The notes under the pieces were generated by a model that searched no databases, had not been told where the DNA came from, and saw only the letters and a program-made list of their open reading frames with translations. Positions 23,424 through 24,347 of a DNA stretch of 24,347 nucleotides are shown here, piece after piece (within the stretch, counting starts at the first letter, position 1; each line of letters begins with the position of its first letter). The DNA lies in assembly GCA_964353405.1 (NCBI GenBank), contig CAYGWJ010000288.1:1-24347 (forward strand), in the 5' to 3' direction. The translations under genes and the position numbers were made by a program. Origin of the DNA: JBGLNJ01 sp964353405. Lineage in GTDB: Bacteria; Chloroflexota; Anaerolineae; Fen-1058.

Positions 23424-23666
23424 TCAAGTGACGGGCGTTGGAGTCACAACTGGCGTTGGAGTCACAACAGGCGTGGGCGTCTCCGAAGGCAAGGCGGGCA
23501 CGGTCGGCGGAGTAATGAGAATTGGGGCCGCCGTTGGAGGAGGCTGCTGAACGTAGCTGGGATTGAGCGCCACGATCAGGCTCAACGCCATGCTCAACAC
23601 GACGATGACGCTGAGGCCAATGGAAAAGATCTGTTGATTGCGGCGGGCGCGCGAACTCTTGGCCAT
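23424..23666 (-). CDS. Small single-pass membrane protein with Thr-Pro repeat tail
   Basis: An 80-aa protein with a basic N-terminus (MAKSSRARRNQQ), one transmembrane helix (about 13-34, IFSIGLSVIVVLSMALSLIVAL) and a Pro/Thr-rich outside tail. The tail ends in repeats of TPTPVV encoded by an 18-bp tandem repeat at roughly 23428-23470. It begins 4 nt after the stop of the upstream gene at 23671, so it is the second gene of that operon. No enzymatic domain is seen. It could be a short envelope anchor or a small component of a membrane complex; function is unknown. Confidence 0.72.
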   Translation of the reverse strand: MAKSSRARRNQQIFSIGLSVIVVLSMALSLIVALNPSYVQQPPPTAAPILITPPTVPALPSETPTPVVTPTPVVTPTPVT

Positions 23667-23670
23667 GTGA

Positions 23671-24069
23671 TTATTCTCTCACCAGGCCCAGCCGCACGTC
23701 AGGCAATTCCTGGTACCACAGCAAAAAGGCCGACAGCGCCATCGAGGCAAACGTCAGCGCGATGTACGGCACGTTGAGTGTGTTCGCCTTGTTGACCGTC
23801 ACGGTCGCGTGCGGCCAGAGCATCATCAGGCGGCTGATGATGTTAAAGCCCTGGGAAAACGCCATCAGGTTCCACGGCCACACCTGGGTATTGCGCCGCA
23901 CGATCAACTCCAGGTCGGCCCACAACACCAACCCGGCCAGCACCACCGGCAGCCACCACTCTTGCGTTGTAGGCGAAAAAGATGCGGGCGGGAACAAGAC
24001 CAGCGGGACGAACTGTAGCAGGAGCACCGCAATGATGACCCTTGGACGCGCAATCGCTCGACGCTGCAT
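23671..24069 (-). CDS. Multi-pass membrane protein of unknown function (133 aa ~ 132 codons)
   Basis: From the ATG at 24069 the protein has a short basic N-terminus (MQRRAIARPR) and hydrophobic segments at VIIAVLLLQFVPLVLF, WWLPVVLAGLVLWADLELIV, and, near the end, YIALTFASMALSAFLLWY. A segment with FSQGFNIISRLMMLWPHA lies between. The start is chosen by the AGAGG Shine-Dalgarno 7 nt upstream; the longer frame to 24213 runs back across the promoter. The family is not recognised. It is first in a two-gene operon with the small Thr-Pro membrane protein, which suggests a shared envelope role. Confidence 0.75.
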   Translation of the reverse strand: MQRRAIARPRVIIAVLLLQFVPLVLFPPASFSPTTQEWWLPVVLAGLVLWADLELIVRRNTQVWPWNLMAFSQGFNIISRLMMLWPHATVTVNKANTLNVPYIALTFASMALSAFLLWYQELPDVRLGLVRE

Positions 24070-24148
24070 GATTTGACCTCTCCGGGAAGGTGAGGCGTGA
24101 TACTCAACACGCACCGCGCAACCCTCACGTCTCAACGCGGCGCCTATC

Positions 24149-24177
24149 ATTATAAGTTGCCTCCGCCCGGCTGTCAA
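24149..24177 (-). promoter_or_regulatory. Perfect consensus promoter of the small membrane operon
   Basis: Minus-strand TTGACA (24172-24177), exactly 17 nt, TATAAT (24149-24154): both hexamers match the sigma70 consensus fully. Transcription would begin near 24142, about 73 nt before the ATG at 24069. Confidence 0.85.
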
Positions 24178-24223
24178 GCCGCCGGCTCTGGTGACTACCC
24201 ACAAGTCTGTCATTGCGAGAATT

Positions 24224-24245
24224 CATATCGCCGGGTGGCGATATG
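24224..24245. repeat. Perfect 9-bp hairpin
   Basis: CATATCGCC (24224-24232), loop GGGT, GGCGATATG (24237-24245). It lies in non-coding DNA upstream of the small membrane operon and is similar in style to the other word hairpins in the window. Confidence 0.65.
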
Positions 24246-24271
24246 CCAGGGTAGAGAAACTCGCGCCATAG

Positions 24272-24345
24272 TGTCATTCTGAGGCCGAAGGCCGAAGAAT
24301 CTCTGCCTTGCGAGGTAGAGACCCTTCACTGCGTTCAGGGTGACA
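24272..24345. repeat. Word-repeat element with terminal inverted repeats at window end
   Basis: TGTCATTCTGA (24272-24282) is mirrored by TTCAGGGTGACA (24334-24345), with an inner TCTCT/AGAGA pair. The inside contains GGCCGAAGGCCGAAG and CACTGCGTTCAGG, short words typical of dispersed elements in such genomes. No coding content is visible; the element may continue past the window. Confidence 0.6.
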
Positions 24346-24347
24346 GA

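Overview
The window is high-GC bacterial chromosome, most likely from Chloroflexota (Anaerolineae-like). This is inferred from several features together: membrane proteins with Thr-Pro-rich linkers, a membrane-anchored baseplate-J-like protein next to alaS, a NACHT protein of the type common in filamentous bacteria, and many short palindromic word repeats between genes. No rRNA or tRNA gene was seen, so the taxonomy is an inference.

Region 1 (1-6165, all minus strand) is an accessory, defence-like island. Three proteins share a ~290-residue HD-domain module: a partial one at the window edge, a 433-aa stand-alone protein, and the N-terminus of a 1067-aa HD/REase-like/NACHT/FGE-like fusion. The stand-alone copies keep the H...HD...D metal ligands, while the NACHT fusion has HA in place of HD. 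A Phd/PIN toxin-antitoxin pair with its own promoter and operator lies between them.

Region 2 (6293-14249, minus strand) is housekeeping: alaS, a baseplate-J-like membrane protein, ruvX, mltG, an orphan substrate-binding lipoprotein, and a separately promoted SH3b membrane protein. A consensus promoter and a structured, repeat-containing leader precede alaS.

Region 3 (14478-19800) looks acquired. A decayed integron-type integrase, broken by a 23-nt word-repeat insertion, and a 5'-truncated group II intron relic flank a lower-GC gene. That gene encodes a 1246-aa secreted metzincin-type metalloprotease with many accessory domains and has an internal block of high GC.

Region 4 (19907-24347) holds mutL and a divergent pair, a prepilin-peptidase-like protein and a multi-pass membrane protein. 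Their two promoters share one palindrome that supplies both -35 boxes. A bidirectional terminator follows, then a two-gene operon of small membrane proteins driven by a perfect consensus sigma70-type promoter. The window ends in word-repeat hairpins.

A recurring theme is short palindromic words found in intergenic DNA and, twice, inside coding sequence: once in frame in the NACHT gene and once as a disruption of the integrase.
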